Origin: Sphingobium sp. Z007
Lineage (GTDB): Bacteria; Pseudomonadota; Alphaproteobacteria; Sphingomonadales; Sphingomonadaceae
DNA length: 64,000 nt
NCBI RefSeq assembly: GCF_900013425.1
Contig: NZ_FBXK01000005.1
Span: 930,001 to 994,000 of the forward strand
Direction: 5' to 3'
Part shown: positions 28,197 to 37,006 of the stretch, piece by piece
Position numbering within the stretch: position 1 is the first letter of the stretch
How the letters are laid out: each line of letters opens with the position of its first letter
Notes under the pieces: model-generated
Told to the model about the DNA's origin: nothing
The model's input: the letters and a program-made list of their open reading frames with translations, nothing else
The model's database searches: none
Position numbers and translations under genes: made by a program

Positions 28197-30782
28197 ATGA
28201 AGACATTTCTGATGGGCAGCGCCGCGATGATCGCCATCGCCGCCCCCGCCGCCGCCTTTGCGCAGTCCACCGGTTCGTCGGACTTCGAAGACAGCATCAT
28301 CGTCACCGGCGCGCGCATGGACCAGGGCGTCGGCGGCGTGAAGATCCCCGACTCGCCCAAGGCGAAGGTCGTGCTCGGTCAGGAAATCATTCAGGCGCAG
28401 CGCCCAGGCCAGACGATCAACGAAATCATCAATCTGGTGCCGGGCGTCAGCTTCACCAACAACGATCCCTGGGGTTCGTCGGGCGGCAGCTTCACCATTC
28501 GCGGCTTCAGCTCGGACCGTATCTCGCAGACCTTCGACGGTATCCCGCTCAATGACTCTGGCAACTACGCGATCTACACCAACCAGCAGGTCGATGCGGA
28601 ACTGATCCAGAACGTCAACGTCAACCTGGGTTCGACCGACGTCGACAGCCCCACCGCAGCGGCGGTCGGCGGCACCGTCAACATCCAGACGATGGAACCG
28701 AGCGACGAATATGGCGTCCTGGCCAGCGCCAGCTACGGCAACATTCTGGCGGACGGCGCGGGCGATCGCCCCTATTTCCGCATGTTCGGCGTCGTCAACA
28801 CCGGCGACCTGACCGGCCATGGCACCAAGGCCTGGTTCTCGGCCTCGCGCCTCAAGAACGACGCGGCCTTCGCCAATTATGGCAAGGTCTATAAGCAGCA
28901 GTATAACGCCAAGATCTGGCAGGACCTGGGCGATAATGGCGATTTCATCGCGCTGTCGGGCCACTATAACCAGAACCGCAATAATTTCGGCGGTTCGCCG
29001 CTGCGCGCCAACGCCATCACTGGCGACAAGTCGGGCCGCTTCTACAACATCGCCGGCGGCTCGCCGTGCAACCGTATCACGCCTACGAGGGGCGTGGCGG
29101 ACGTCGAACCGTCCTCCAACTATTGCGGCACCGACTTTGAACGCCGCTACAACCCGTCCAACACCGGCAACGTGCGTCTGAACTCGAAGTTCACGCTGAC
29201 GGAACGCCTGACCTTCTCGGTCGATGGCGCCTATCAGTGGGTCAAGGCCAATGGCGGCGGGACCACCGTTGCGCGCGAGCAGAACTTCACCACCGGCGGT
29301 TCGTTCACCGGCAACTATGGCGGCACCTTCTACTTCGGCCGCGACCTCAACGGTGACGGCGACACGCTTGATCGCGTGCTGGTCCTCCAGCCGAGCCAGA
29401 CCAATACCCGTCGCTGGGTCGGCATCGCCAACCTCGCCTATGAAATCAGCGACGCCCATCGCGTTCGCCTGTCGTACAGCTATGACCGCGCCCGTCACCG
29501 CCAGACCGGCTATGCCGGCTTCCTGGATCAGGGCGCCGAGCCGTTCGACGTGTTCCCGATCAACGATCCGATCACCGATGCTGCCGGCAATGCCCTGCAG
29601 AAGCGTGATCGCAAGTCGATCGCCGAACTGAACCAGATCGCGGGCGAATATCGCGGCCAGTTCTTCGAAGACAGCCTGACCGTCCTGATCGGTGGCCGTC
29701 TGCCCTTCTTCAAGCGTGAACTGGACCAGAACTGCTTCACCACCAGCGCGGGCGGCTTCGTCGACTGCGTGCCGGAAAGCCAGCAGGCGGCCTATCTTGC
29801 AACCCGTCCTTACAACTCCAATGAGGCGACCACGGGTCGGCCGACCGGTTCTGCCCTGCCGCAGGAACGTAAGTTGAAGTATGACAAGTTCCTGCCCAAT
29901 GTCGGCGCGACCTTCAAGATCACGCCAAACATTAGCATCGCGGGCAGCTATGCGAAGAATATCTCGGTGCCCAGCACCGACGCGCTCTATAACGCCTTCT
30001 ACTTCCCAGATGGCAGCGACGCCGCCTACCGCGTTGCCGAAACCTCGGACAGCTTCGACGCCAGCATCCGCTACAACTCGTCGAAGGTGCAGGCAGCGAT
30101 CACCGGTTGGTACTCCAAGTATAAGAACCGCCTCGTCACCGCCTATGACATCGACGGCAACGGCACCGACACCAACCTGGGTCCGGTGAAGAAGTACGGC
30201 ATCGACAGCAGCATTTCCTACAGCCCGATCAAGGAAATCACCGCTTACCTGTTCGGTTCCTATATCAAGTCGGAAATCCAGAACGACGCCGTAACCGGCA
30301 GCTGCGTGCTTGATAGCGACCTCGAACTGGCTGATCTTTGCTACGTCCAGAACGGCGTCGCTTACCTGCGCACCGCTGGTAAGCGGGAACGCAGCGCGCC
30401 GAAATATCTGTTCGGTGGCCGTCTGCAGGGCAATCTTGGCGACTTTACCATGGGCGTTCAGGCAAAGCGCACCAGCTCGCGCTATATGAACGACATCAAC
30501 GGAGAGGTCGGCCCTGCGACCACCAGCACTGGCGTGACGAAGATCATCGCTCCGGGGGCCAAGTTCGCCGCCTACACCGTGGTCGATCTCGACATCCGCT
30601 ACTCGCTCGCCAGCCTCGGCATGGAAAAGGGTGCGATCCAGCTGAACGTCAGCAACCTGTTCGACAAATTCTATGTCGGCTCGTTCAGCGGCGGTCTGGA
30701 CACGCTGGCCAGCAGCTCGTCGGCCTTCGTGAACTTCGGTTCGCCGCGCGCGATCAGCGCTTCGCTGATCGTTGGCTTCTAA
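28197..30782 (+). CDS. TonB-dependent outer-membrane receptor
   Basis: Outer-membrane active transporter of 861 residues. The start at 28197 (MKTFLMGSAAMIAIAAPAAA) gives a clean signal peptide ending AFAQ; the ORF extends upstream but without a ribosome site. The TonB box is DSIIVTGA. The plug domain shows INEIINLVPGVSFTNNDPWG, FTIRGFSSDRISQTFDGIPL and a VGGTVNIQT segment; the C-terminal barrel ends with SPRAISASLIVGF, whose last residue is aromatic as expected. Substrate unknown; no transporter or sigma gene is adjacent. A terminator follows. Confidence 0.95.
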   Translation: MKTFLMGSAAMIAIAAPAAAFAQSTGSSDFEDSIIVTGARMDQGVGGVKIPDSPKAKVVLGQEIIQAQRPGQTINEIINLVPGVSFTNNDPWGSSGGSFTIRGFSSDRISQTFDGIPLNDSGNYAIYTNQQVDAELIQNVNVNLGSTDVDSPTAAAVGGTVNIQTMEPSDEYGVLASASYGNILADGAGDRPYFRMFGVVNTGDLTGHGTKAWFSASRLKNDAAFANYGKVYKQQYNAKIWQDLGDNGDFIALSGHYNQNRNNFGGSPLRANAITGDKSGRFYNIAGGSPCNRITPTRGVADVEPSSNYCGTDFERRYNPSNTGNVRLNSKFTLTERLTFSVDGAYQWVKANGGGTTVAREQNFTTGGSFTGNYGGTFYFGRDLNGDGDTLDRVLVLQPSQTNTRRWVGIANLAYEISDAHRVRLSYSYDRARHRQTGYAGFLDQGAEPFDVFPINDPITDAAGNALQKRDRKSIAELNQIAGEYRGQFFEDSLTVLIGGRLPFFKRELDQNCFTTSAGGFVDCVPESQQAAYLATRPYNSNEATTGRPTGSALPQERKLKYDKFLPNVGATFKITPNISIAGSYAKNISVPSTDALYNAFYFPDGSDAAYRVAETSDSFDASIRYNSSKVQAAITGWYSKYKNRLVTAYDIDGNGTDTNLGPVKKYGIDSSISYSPIKEITAYLFGSYIKSEIQNDAVTGSCVLDSDLELADLCYVQNGVAYLRTAGKRERSAPKYLFGGRLQGNLGDFTMGVQAKRTSSRYMNDINGEVGPATTSTGVTKIIAPGAKFAAYTVVDLDIRYSLASLGMEKGAIQLNVSNLFDKFYVGSFSGGLDTLASSSSAFVNFGSPRAISASLIVGF

Positions 30783-30805
30783 GCTGCAACGACACCAGTA
30801 AAAGG

Positions 30806-30835
30806 AAAGGGCGGGGAGCAATCCCCGCCCTTTTT
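30806..30835 (+). terminator. Rho-independent terminator after the TonB receptor gene
   Basis: AAAGGGCGGGGA / TCCCCGCCCTTT stem with a GCAA loop, ending in a T-run, 23 bases after the stop codon. The A-rich 5' side means it could act in both directions, but no minus-strand gene ends close by. Confidence 0.9.
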
Positions 30836-30978
30836 CCATGCCTATGGTTGGGCTGTCCTACTCGCCTATATCCATCTATAGAGGGCATGTGGCCGCCCAC
30901 CGCGCTTTTCAATAGGATCGGTCCGACGCAACTTTATATCGAAACCGGCGGGAAATGTGCGAAGTTAAGCGGTCGGCC

Positions 30979-31674
30979 TTACCGCAGGCAACTGTCCAAC
31001 CCATCCCGCTGCACCACGCCGATCCGCGCCGCGATCGTGTTGCCATAGCGCCGCGTAAAGCCACTGGGCGCCACCGCCGCGCGTTTCTTGGGCAGCGGCA
31101 GCACGGCGGCGATGCGCCCCGCTTCCGCCTTGCTCAGCTTGCCCGCGCCATGGTGAAAATAGCGGATTGCGCCGGCCTGTACCCCATAGGTGCCGATGCC
31201 CGTCTCTGCGACGTTCAGATAGACTTCCATGATCCGCCGCTTGCCCCACATCGCCTCGATCAGCACGGTGAACCAGGCTTCCAGCCCCTTGCGCACGAAG
31301 CCGCCGCCCTGCCACAGAAAGACATTCTTGGCCGTCTGCTGGCTGATGGTCGATCCGCCGCGAATGCGCCCGCCGCTGGCATTATGGATCGCCGCCTTGG
31401 CGATGGCATCGACGTCGAAGCCATGATGGCTACAGAATTTCCCGTCTTCCCCCGCAATCGCCGCCCGCGCCATGTCCGGGTCGATATCGTCCAGCGACGT
31501 CCAGTCCTTGGTGATGCCATTGGGATCGAACAGCATCGTCAGCGTCACCGGCGGCGGCACGAAGCGATAGATCGCCACCATCAGCAGCGACAGGGCGATG
31601 AAGCTGACCAATAGCTTGATCGGGATCATGATCCAGCGGGAACGGCGGCGGTGGGATTGGGTTGGTGCGGTCAT
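30979..31674 (-). CDS. mtgA: Monofunctional biosynthetic peptidoglycan transglycosylase
   Basis: Polymerises lipid II glycan strands at the inner membrane (GT51 family). The start at 31674 (MTAPTQSHRRRSRWIMIPIK) gives 231 residues with one N-terminal membrane helix (LLVSFIALSLLMVAIY). Motifs include the catalytic glutamate in AAIAGEDGKFCSHHGFD and the GGSTISQQTAKNVFLW motif, then EVYLNVAETGIG. The longer open frame upstream belongs to the disrupted MFS gene region. mtgA follows the MFS gene 3' end by 32 bases, so the two were probably co-transcribed before the IS insertion. Confidence 0.94.
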   Translation of the reverse strand: MTAPTQSHRRRSRWIMIPIKLLVSFIALSLLMVAIYRFVPPPVTLTMLFDPNGITKDWTSLDDIDPDMARAAIAGEDGKFCSHHGFDVDAIAKAAIHNASGGRIRGGSTISQQTAKNVFLWQGGGFVRKGLEAWFTVLIEAMWGKRRIMEVYLNVAETGIGTYGVQAGAIRYFHHGAGKLSKAEAGRIAAVLPLPKKRAAVAPSGFTRRYGNTIAARIGVVQRDGLDSCLR

Positions 31675-31706
31675 ACCCCTGTCGTAGCGCGGTCCGCTTC
31701 CCCGGT

Positions 31707-31782
31707 TCAAGCAGCCGCGAACGTCTCCCGCCTTTGGTCGCGATTGATGAGCAGCACCATCCCCGCGCCGATCAGGCACAAT
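31707..31782 (-). pseudogene. Severed 3' end of the MFS transporter gene
   Basis: On the minus strand, joining 34572 directly to 31776 (keeping one copy of the duplicated CACAAT) restores an uninterrupted frame: residues GAGLLC continue into LIGAGMVLLINRDQRRETFA and a stop at 31707. This completes the last membrane helix of the transporter. The fragment is cut off from its promoter and start by the IS21 element. Confidence 0.9.
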
Positions 31783-31997
31783 TGCGCGGCGACAACTACG
31801 ATGGCCGGTTGAGCGGCGACTATGATGGCCGGTAGGATCGGTTGTCTGGTCTGATCGTAGGGAGGGGCGCAGCCCCGACCGGAGAGCGGACCAGACAACC
31901 GGTGGCGATCTTTTTCCCCTTCTTTCGGGGGGCAGATCGGGGCTGTGGCGGGCGGTGGTATCGGAACACTCATCGAACAACGAGCGATGGGTTTGCG

Positions 31998-33503
31998 ATG
32001 CCGGGCCACCACATTTCCGATCAGCAGGTATTTCTCTTCATGACCCATCGTCGCCAACACACCCAGGCCGTCGCGGCTGCCAAGGCCGGTATCAGCGAAC
32101 GCAGCGCACGCCGGATCGAGAACGATCCGCAGCTTCCGTCCCAGAAGAAGAAGGAGCGCCACTGGCGCACCCGCGCCGATCCGCTCGAGCCATTCTGGCC
32201 ACGTATAGAGGAGTTGCTCCAGATCGACGGTATCATTGCCGTCACGGTCTTCGAGACGCTCCAGGACGAGTTCGGCGAGGATGCTGTTCCCGATGCGATA
32301 CGACGAACACTGGAACGCCGGATCGCCCGCTGGCGGGCACTGCACGGCGGCGAGAAGGAGATCTTCTTCCCGCAGCATCATGAGCCCGGTCGGCAGGGCC
32401 TGTCGGATTTCACGGTATGCGACAGTCTCAAGGTCACTGTTGCCGGCGAGACCCTGGCCTATCGCCTCTACCACTTCCGCTTGGCGGCGAGTGGCTGGGA
32501 GCATGCGGCTGTCGTGCTGGGCGGGGAGAGCTTTGCCGCCCTTTCGGAGCACCTGCAGGATGCGTTGTGGAAGCTGGGCGGTGCGCCGGCCGAACACCGC
32601 AGCGATTCCCTGTCAGCCGCCTACAAAAACCTCAACGCCGATGCGCAGCGGGATTTCACCCGAAGCTATGACGAGCTGTGTCGTCATTACGGCATGCTTG
32701 CTACCCGCAACAACCGCGGCGAGGCGCACGAGAACGGATCGATCGAAGGTCCCCATGCCCATCTCAAGCGACGGCTCGATCAGGCCTTACGCCGGCGGGG
32801 CAGCCGCGATTTCGTCAGCATCGAGGCCTGGCGCGAGTTCGTTGAGGCGCAGGTCGCCAGACAGAACCGGCGACATGCTGCGCGCATCGATGCAGAACGC
32901 AGGGTACTCAAGGCGCTGCCCGCAAGGCGAACCACCGATTTCGCCATGGTCACCGTCGATGTCACCCGCAACGGCACCGTCGCCATCGATCGGGTTACCT
33001 ATTCGGTGCCTTCCCGCCTCGTCGGACGGCGCCTCAACGCGCATCTCTTTGACGATCGCATCGAGCTCTTCCTCGGTCCGGACAGGGTAATGTCCACGCC
33101 GCGTGTGCGGATCAGTCATCCCCACCGGGGGCATAGCATCGATTTCCGGCACATGATCGGTAACCTGCGCCGCAAGCCCGGTGCACTGCGCAACCTCGTC
33201 TACCGCGAAGCCCTCTTCCCCGATCACGCCTACCGGCGGGCCTGGCAAGCCTTCGATGCCCAACTCGATGGACGGCAGGCCTGCCGCGATGCCGTCGCGC
33301 TGCTCGATATCGCCGCCAGGGGCGACTGTGTCGACGTGCTGGCCCGGCGGATCGATGAGGCTCTCGACAGCGGGCGCTTGCCCGATGTCGATGCGCTCAG
33401 GGACGAGTTCCTGCCAACCGCAAGATCGCAGCGCGATGTCGCTATCCCGCCACCCGATCTGCACAGCTACAACAGCCTGATCGCCAGCGGGGAGGTGCAC
33501 TGA
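31998..33503 (+). CDS. istA: IS21 transposase IstA (copy A)
   Basis: DDE transposase of about 501 residues. ATG 31998 (MPGHHISDQQVFLFMTHRRQ) was chosen over the open frame from 31842, which would run into the element's terminal repeats. It has an N-terminal helix-turn-helix (AVAAAKAGISERSARRIEND), catalytic candidates in SDFTVCD, EHRSDSLSAAYKN and HENGSIEGPHAHLKRRLD, and the IS21-type C-terminal domain (VTYSVPSRLVGRRL). The istB start overlaps its stop (TGATG). Confidence 0.92.
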   Translation: MPGHHISDQQVFLFMTHRRQHTQAVAAAKAGISERSARRIENDPQLPSQKKKERHWRTRADPLEPFWPRIEELLQIDGIIAVTVFETLQDEFGEDAVPDAIRRTLERRIARWRALHGGEKEIFFPQHHEPGRQGLSDFTVCDSLKVTVAGETLAYRLYHFRLAASGWEHAAVVLGGESFAALSEHLQDALWKLGGAPAEHRSDSLSAAYKNLNADAQRDFTRSYDELCRHYGMLATRNNRGEAHENGSIEGPHAHLKRRLDQALRRRGSRDFVSIEAWREFVEAQVARQNRRHAARIDAERRVLKALPARRTTDFAMVTVDVTRNGTVAIDRVTYSVPSRLVGRRLNAHLFDDRIELFLGPDRVMSTPRVRISHPHRGHSIDFRHMIGNLRRKPGALRNLVYREALFPDHAYRRAWQAFDAQLDGRQACRDAVALLDIAARGDCVDVLARRIDEALDSGRLPDVDALRDEFLPTARSQRDVAIPPPDLHSYNSLIASGEVH

Positions 33504-34312
33504 TGACCCGCACCAAGGATCAGGCCGCCGCCGTACTGCCTACCCTGCTGAAGGCCTTGCGCCTGCCGAGCATCAACCGCAACTGGAAGCACCTCACCGA
33601 CACCGCCGATCGCGATGGCTGGCCGGCCGCCAACCTGCTGGCCTCGCTTCTCGAGATCGAGATGGCTGATCGCTCCTCCCGGCGCATCCAGCGCCATCGC
33701 GACCAGTCCGGCTTGCCCGCAGGCAAGACCTTCGCCACCTTCGATTTCGACGCCGCCCCCGGCATCCGCAAACCGCACCTCTTGTCCCTCGCCGCCGGTG
33801 ACGACTGGATCGAGAACGGCGGCAACCTGCTGCTGTTCGGCCAGAGCGGGACCGGCAAGACGCACGCAGTTGCCGCCATTGGCCATGCCCTCATCGACAC
33901 GGGGCGGCGCGTCCTGTTCTGCTCCACCACCGACATGGTCCAGAAGCTCCAGTCCGCGCGCCGCGACCTCAGCTTGCCCGCCATGCTCGACAAGCTCGAC
34001 AAGTTCGATCTCATCGTGCTCGACGATCTGTCCTACGTCCGCAAGGACCAGGTCGAAACCAGCGCCTTGTTCGAGCTCATCGCCCACCGCTACGAACGCC
34101 ACTCGCTCGCCATTACCGCCAACCAGCCATTTTCGGCATGGGACAACGTCTTCCCTGATCCCGCCATGGCTGTCGCCGCGATCGACCGCCTCGTGCACCA
34201 CTCGACCATCATCGAGATGAACGGCGAAAGCTACCGCAAGCGTTCCGCCGTCGCCCGCATCAACGCCGGCGATTACGACCCGCCCAATGGCGCCCCGGAC
34301 CGGCCATCATAA
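33503..34312 (+). CDS. istB: IS21 helper ATPase IstB (copy A)
   Basis: AAA+ ATPase of 269 residues that helps IstA select the target. Walker A is GQSGTGKTHAV and Walker B is FDLIVLDDLSYV; sensor-like SLAITANQPFSAWDNVFPD follows, as in DnaC/IstB proteins. Translation is coupled to istA by the one-base stop/start overlap. Confidence 0.95.
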   Translation: MTRTKDQAAAVLPTLLKALRLPSINRNWKHLTDTADRDGWPAANLLASLLEIEMADRSSRRIQRHRDQSGLPAGKTFATFDFDAAPGIRKPHLLSLAAGDDWIENGGNLLLFGQSGTGKTHAVAAIGHALIDTGRRVLFCSTTDMVQKLQSARRDLSLPAMLDKLDKFDLIVLDDLSYVRKDQVETSALFELIAHRYERHSLAITANQPFSAWDNVFPDPAMAVAAIDRLVHHSTIIEMNGESYRKRSAVARINAGDYDPPNGAPDRPS

Positions 34313-34571
34313 TTGTCGCTGGCTTCGCGCTCGGGAGCACCCTTGCTGAGGCAACGGGTAATTGTCGCCAGCGGCAATTACATGCCAACCATCCCATGCG
34401 CTTCAAACCCTCGCTTCCGGCCAGCGCCAGCGACAATTACCCAGCGTCGTAATTGTCGCTCGACGGTTGCTCCTCGCAACAGCAAATGGTAGCCAGAATT
34501 CACCAACCGGCGCGGCCACCTATCGGCCATCAAAATTGACGCCGACCGGACTCCGTAATCGTCGCGCTACA
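34313..34571. repeat. Right-end transposase-binding repeats of IS21 copy A
   Basis: No gene. The nonamer AATTGTCGC occurs at 34311-34319, 34360-34368 and 34451-34459, and inverted at 34430-34438, with a variant GTAATCGTCGC at the terminus. Such multiple repeats are expected to be IstA binding sites at IS21 ends. Confidence 0.7.
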
Positions 34572-35794
34572 CACAATAGGCCTGCACCAATGAAGGCGGG
34601 CATATAACTTTGCCACACGGTCCGCACCAAGCCGCCGCCCAGCGCCGCGCTGGCCGCACCCAGTTGGTGCCCGGCGAATATCCAACCGAAGACGATATTC
34701 GCCCGCTCCGCCCCGAAGCGCTGCGCCGTCAGCTTCACCGTCGGCGGCACGGTCGCCACCCAGTCCAGGCCATAGAAGATCGCGAAGATCGACAGGCTGT
34801 AGAGCGAAAAGTCGCTGAACGGCAGGTAGAGCAGCGACAGCCCGCGCAGCCCATAATACCAGAAGAGCAGCCAGCGGTTATCGAACCGGTCGGACAGCCA
34901 GCCCGATGCCAGCGTGCCGCCGAAATCGAACAACCCCATCATCGCCAACATCGATGCCGCGCCGACCGCCGCCAGTCCATAATCGCCGCACAGCGCGATG
35001 AAATGGGTTTGCACCAGCCCATTGGTGCTCGCCCCGCAAATATAGAAGGACAAGAAGAGTATCCAGAAGGTCGGCACCTTGGCCGCATCCCGCAGCACGA
35101 CCATCGGCGTCATGAGCAGCGCGCCGAAGCCGGCGGGCTGCGGCGCAGCAGGCTGGATATGGGTTTCGCCATAGGGCGCCAGCCCCAGGTCGGCGGGCCG
35201 GTCGCGCATCAGCAGCAGCACGACCACCGCCGCCACGACGATCGCGCCGCACACCAGCAACAGGGCCGCGCGCCAGCCATGACTGTCGGTCAGGCCCGCG
35301 AGCAGCGGCAGGAAGGCAAGTTGCCCGGTCGCTGTGCTGGCCGACAACAGCCCCATGACAAGGCCGCGCCGCTGCCCAAACCAGCGCGTCGCGACCGTAG
35401 CGCCCAGCACCATCGCGGTCAGACCCGTGCCGATGCCAATGACCACGCCCCACAGCAGCACCAGTTGCCACAATTCCGTCATGCCCAGCGACAACAGCAT
35501 CCCGCCGATGACGATGGACAGCGAAATCAACATCATCCGCCGAACGCCGAACCGGTTAATGAAGGCGGCGGCGAACGGTCCCATCCCGCCGAACAGCAGG
35601 AAGCGGATCGCCAGCGCGCCGCTGATGTCCGCTGCGCTCCAGCCGAACTCCTTTTGCAACGGCACGATCAGAACGCCCGGCGCACCGACCGCGCCGGCGA
35701 TCACCAACATGGTCAGGAAGGTCGTGCCCGCGACCGCCCAGCCATAATGGATGTTCCGCGCGAAGAGGCGGCGGGCCAACAGGGTCGACAGCAT
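34572..35794 (-). pseudogene. MFS transporter gene interrupted by IS21 (5' part)
   Basis: Major facilitator with 12 predicted membrane helices, resembling monocarboxylate/oxalate-formate antiporter-type proteins (start MLSTLLARRLFARNIHYGWA; loop 2-3 INRFGVRRMM; central cytoplasmic loop at about residue 190-225). 408 native residues remain before the IS; the frame then reads 16 IS-encoded residues (VARRLRSPVGVNFDGR) to a stop at 34520. The native 22-residue C-terminus is stranded at 31707-31776. The cut falls in the middle of helix 12, so the product is probably unstable or inactive, though partial function is possible. Divergent from a TetR gene that may regulate it. Confidence 0.88.
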
Positions 35795-35831
35795 TAACTT
35801 CCCCTTCGTATCGCGATCGGACTGGCGTTAA

Positions 35832-35845
35832 ATGATTGTCATCAT
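35832..35845. promoter_or_regulatory. Possible TetR operator between MFS and tetR
   Basis: ATGATTGTCATCAT: 5-base perfect arms (ATGAT/ATCAT) around TGTC. It sits 37 bases before the tetR start and 38 bases before the MFS start, where a regulator of both genes would bind. Inferred from position and symmetry only. Confidence 0.5.
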
Positions 35846-35881
35846 ATATAAGGTCAAGAGGCCAATTGAAGGGCGCAGGAT

Positions 35882-36445
35882 ATGAAGGTCAGCCGCGATC
35901 AGGCCGCGCGCAATCGGGAAAAGGTGATCGACGCGGCCTCGCGCCTGTTTCGCGCCCGTGGCGTCGATGGCGTCGGCATTGGGGAAGTGATGCGGGAATG
36001 CGGCCTCACCCATGGCGGCTTCTACAATCAGTTCGAATCGAAGGAAGCGTTGGCGGCTGAAGCCTGTGCGGCCTCTCTGGCAACCAGCGCCGTCCGCTGG
36101 CGGGCCGTGGCGGAGGCGGCAGCACATGGCGACGCGCCTGCGGCGATCGCGGCCAACTATCTGAACCCTCGCAATCGCGACGCGCCGGAGACGGGCTGCG
36201 CGCTCATCGCCCTTGGAGCGGATGCAGCCCGGCGCGGCGGCGAACTGGCGGACGCCTTCCGCCGTGGGTTCGAGGAACTCGCCACCATCCTCGAACAGGC
36301 CGGACCCGATATAAGCCGACAGGAAGCCCTGGCGCGGATGGCGCAGATGGTCGGGGCCATGGTGCTGGCGCGCGGCGTGCACGATCCTGCCCTGTCGGAC
36401 GAGATATTGGCAGCGACGCGTCACGCGCTTGGCGTGCCGGCATGA
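35882..36445 (+). CDS. TetR/AcrR family regulator
   Basis: 187-residue DNA-binding repressor. N-terminal helix-turn-helix: NREKVIDAASRLFRARGVDG followed by GIGEVMRECGLTHGGFYNQF. The C-terminal part resembles the TetR_C domain of NemR/YcdC-type regulators (GCALIALGADAARRGGELAD). Divergent from the MFS transporter with an operator-like palindrome between them, so it probably controls that transporter and the downstream acetyltransferase, whose start overlaps its stop (ATGA). Confidence 0.9.
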   Translation: MKVSRDQAARNREKVIDAASRLFRARGVDGVGIGEVMRECGLTHGGFYNQFESKEALAAEACAASLATSAVRWRAVAEAAAHGDAPAAIAANYLNPRNRDAPETGCALIALGADAARRGGELADAFRRGFEELATILEQAGPDISRQEALARMAQMVGAMVLARGVHDPALSDEILAATRHALGVPA

Positions 36446-36924
36446 GCCTCTGGCGACCGATGCGAGGCGCTGACATCCCGGCGGTTGCGGCGATCTCCGA
36501 CGCGGTGCACGGCGCCTACACTGAGCGTGCCGATATCTACGCCGAACGCCTGCAACTCTACCCGGCCGGATGCTGGATGCTGGAGCGCGTCGGGGCAGCG
36601 CTGGGCTATCTCATCAGCCATCCCTGGCAGGGCGACCAGCCGCCAGCGCTCAACGCCCCCATCCTCGCCATACCTGCGACGGCGGATCGCTATTATCTCC
36701 ATGACCTGGCGCTCCTGCCACAGGCGCGCGGCACCGGCGCGGCGGCGGACGCGGTGCAATTGGTCGTCGATCATACGGATAGCGCGGGCTTCGCCCGTAT
36801 CACGCTGATCGCGGTCAACGGCGCGGATGCTTTTTGGCGGAAACAGGGCTTCCTGCCGGTGGCGAACAACGGAGTGGGCTATGGCAAGGACAGCCTAGCC
36901 ATGGAACGGCCGGTCTCGCAATAG
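36442..36924 (+). CDS. GNAT family N-acetyltransferase
   Basis: 160-residue acetyl-CoA-dependent transferase. The acetyl-CoA pyrophosphate-binding stretch is LPQARGTGAAADAV (Q/R-x-x-G-x-G/A pattern) after the beta strand YYLHDLALL, and the C-terminal GFLPVANNGVGYGKDSLAM is typical of the fold. Translationally coupled to the TetR gene. Substrate unknown. Confidence 0.86.
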   Translation: MSLWRPMRGADIPAVAAISDAVHGAYTERADIYAERLQLYPAGCWMLERVGAALGYLISHPWQGDQPPALNAPILAIPATADRYYLHDLALLPQARGTGAAADAVQLVVDHTDSAGFARITLIAVNGADAFWRKQGFLPVANNGVGYGKDSLAMERPVSQ

Positions 36925-36950
36925 ATGCGCCGTACCGCCGGCCAGCTTGA

Positions 36951-36981
36951 ATAACAAAAAAGCCCCGGATCGCTCCGGGGC
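36951..36981 (-). terminator. Terminator of rpoH (shared with the GNAT gene)
   Basis: GCCCCGGA / TCCGGGGC hairpin with a CGC-containing loop. On the minus strand it is followed by TTTTTT, so it fits the end of rpoH, whose stop is 26 bases upstream. Confidence 0.85.
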
Positions 36982-37006
36982 CTCTTCGTTCCGCTCGGTA
37001 GCCGGA

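Larger units (their letters stand above)
31783..34571 (+). mobile_element. IS21-family insertion sequence (copy A), intact
   Basis: 2789-bp element with istA and istB. Ends are TGCGCGGCGACAACTACG on the left and, inverted, TGTAGCGCGACGATTACG on the right; both ends hold repeated motifs (the left repeats GCGGCGAC...ATGGCCGG). It is flanked by a perfect 6-bp target duplication CACAAT at 31777-31782 and 34572-34577. It sits inside the MFS transporter gene, in the opposite orientation. Intact genes and an exact duplication indicate a recent insertion. Confidence 0.93.

Noticed and set aside
27888..30839. 983-codon open frame on the minus strand opposite the TonB receptor
   Set aside because: It mirrors the receptor gene, has no family-like motifs, and is an effect of high-GC codon use; the plus-strand protein has all TonB-receptor features.
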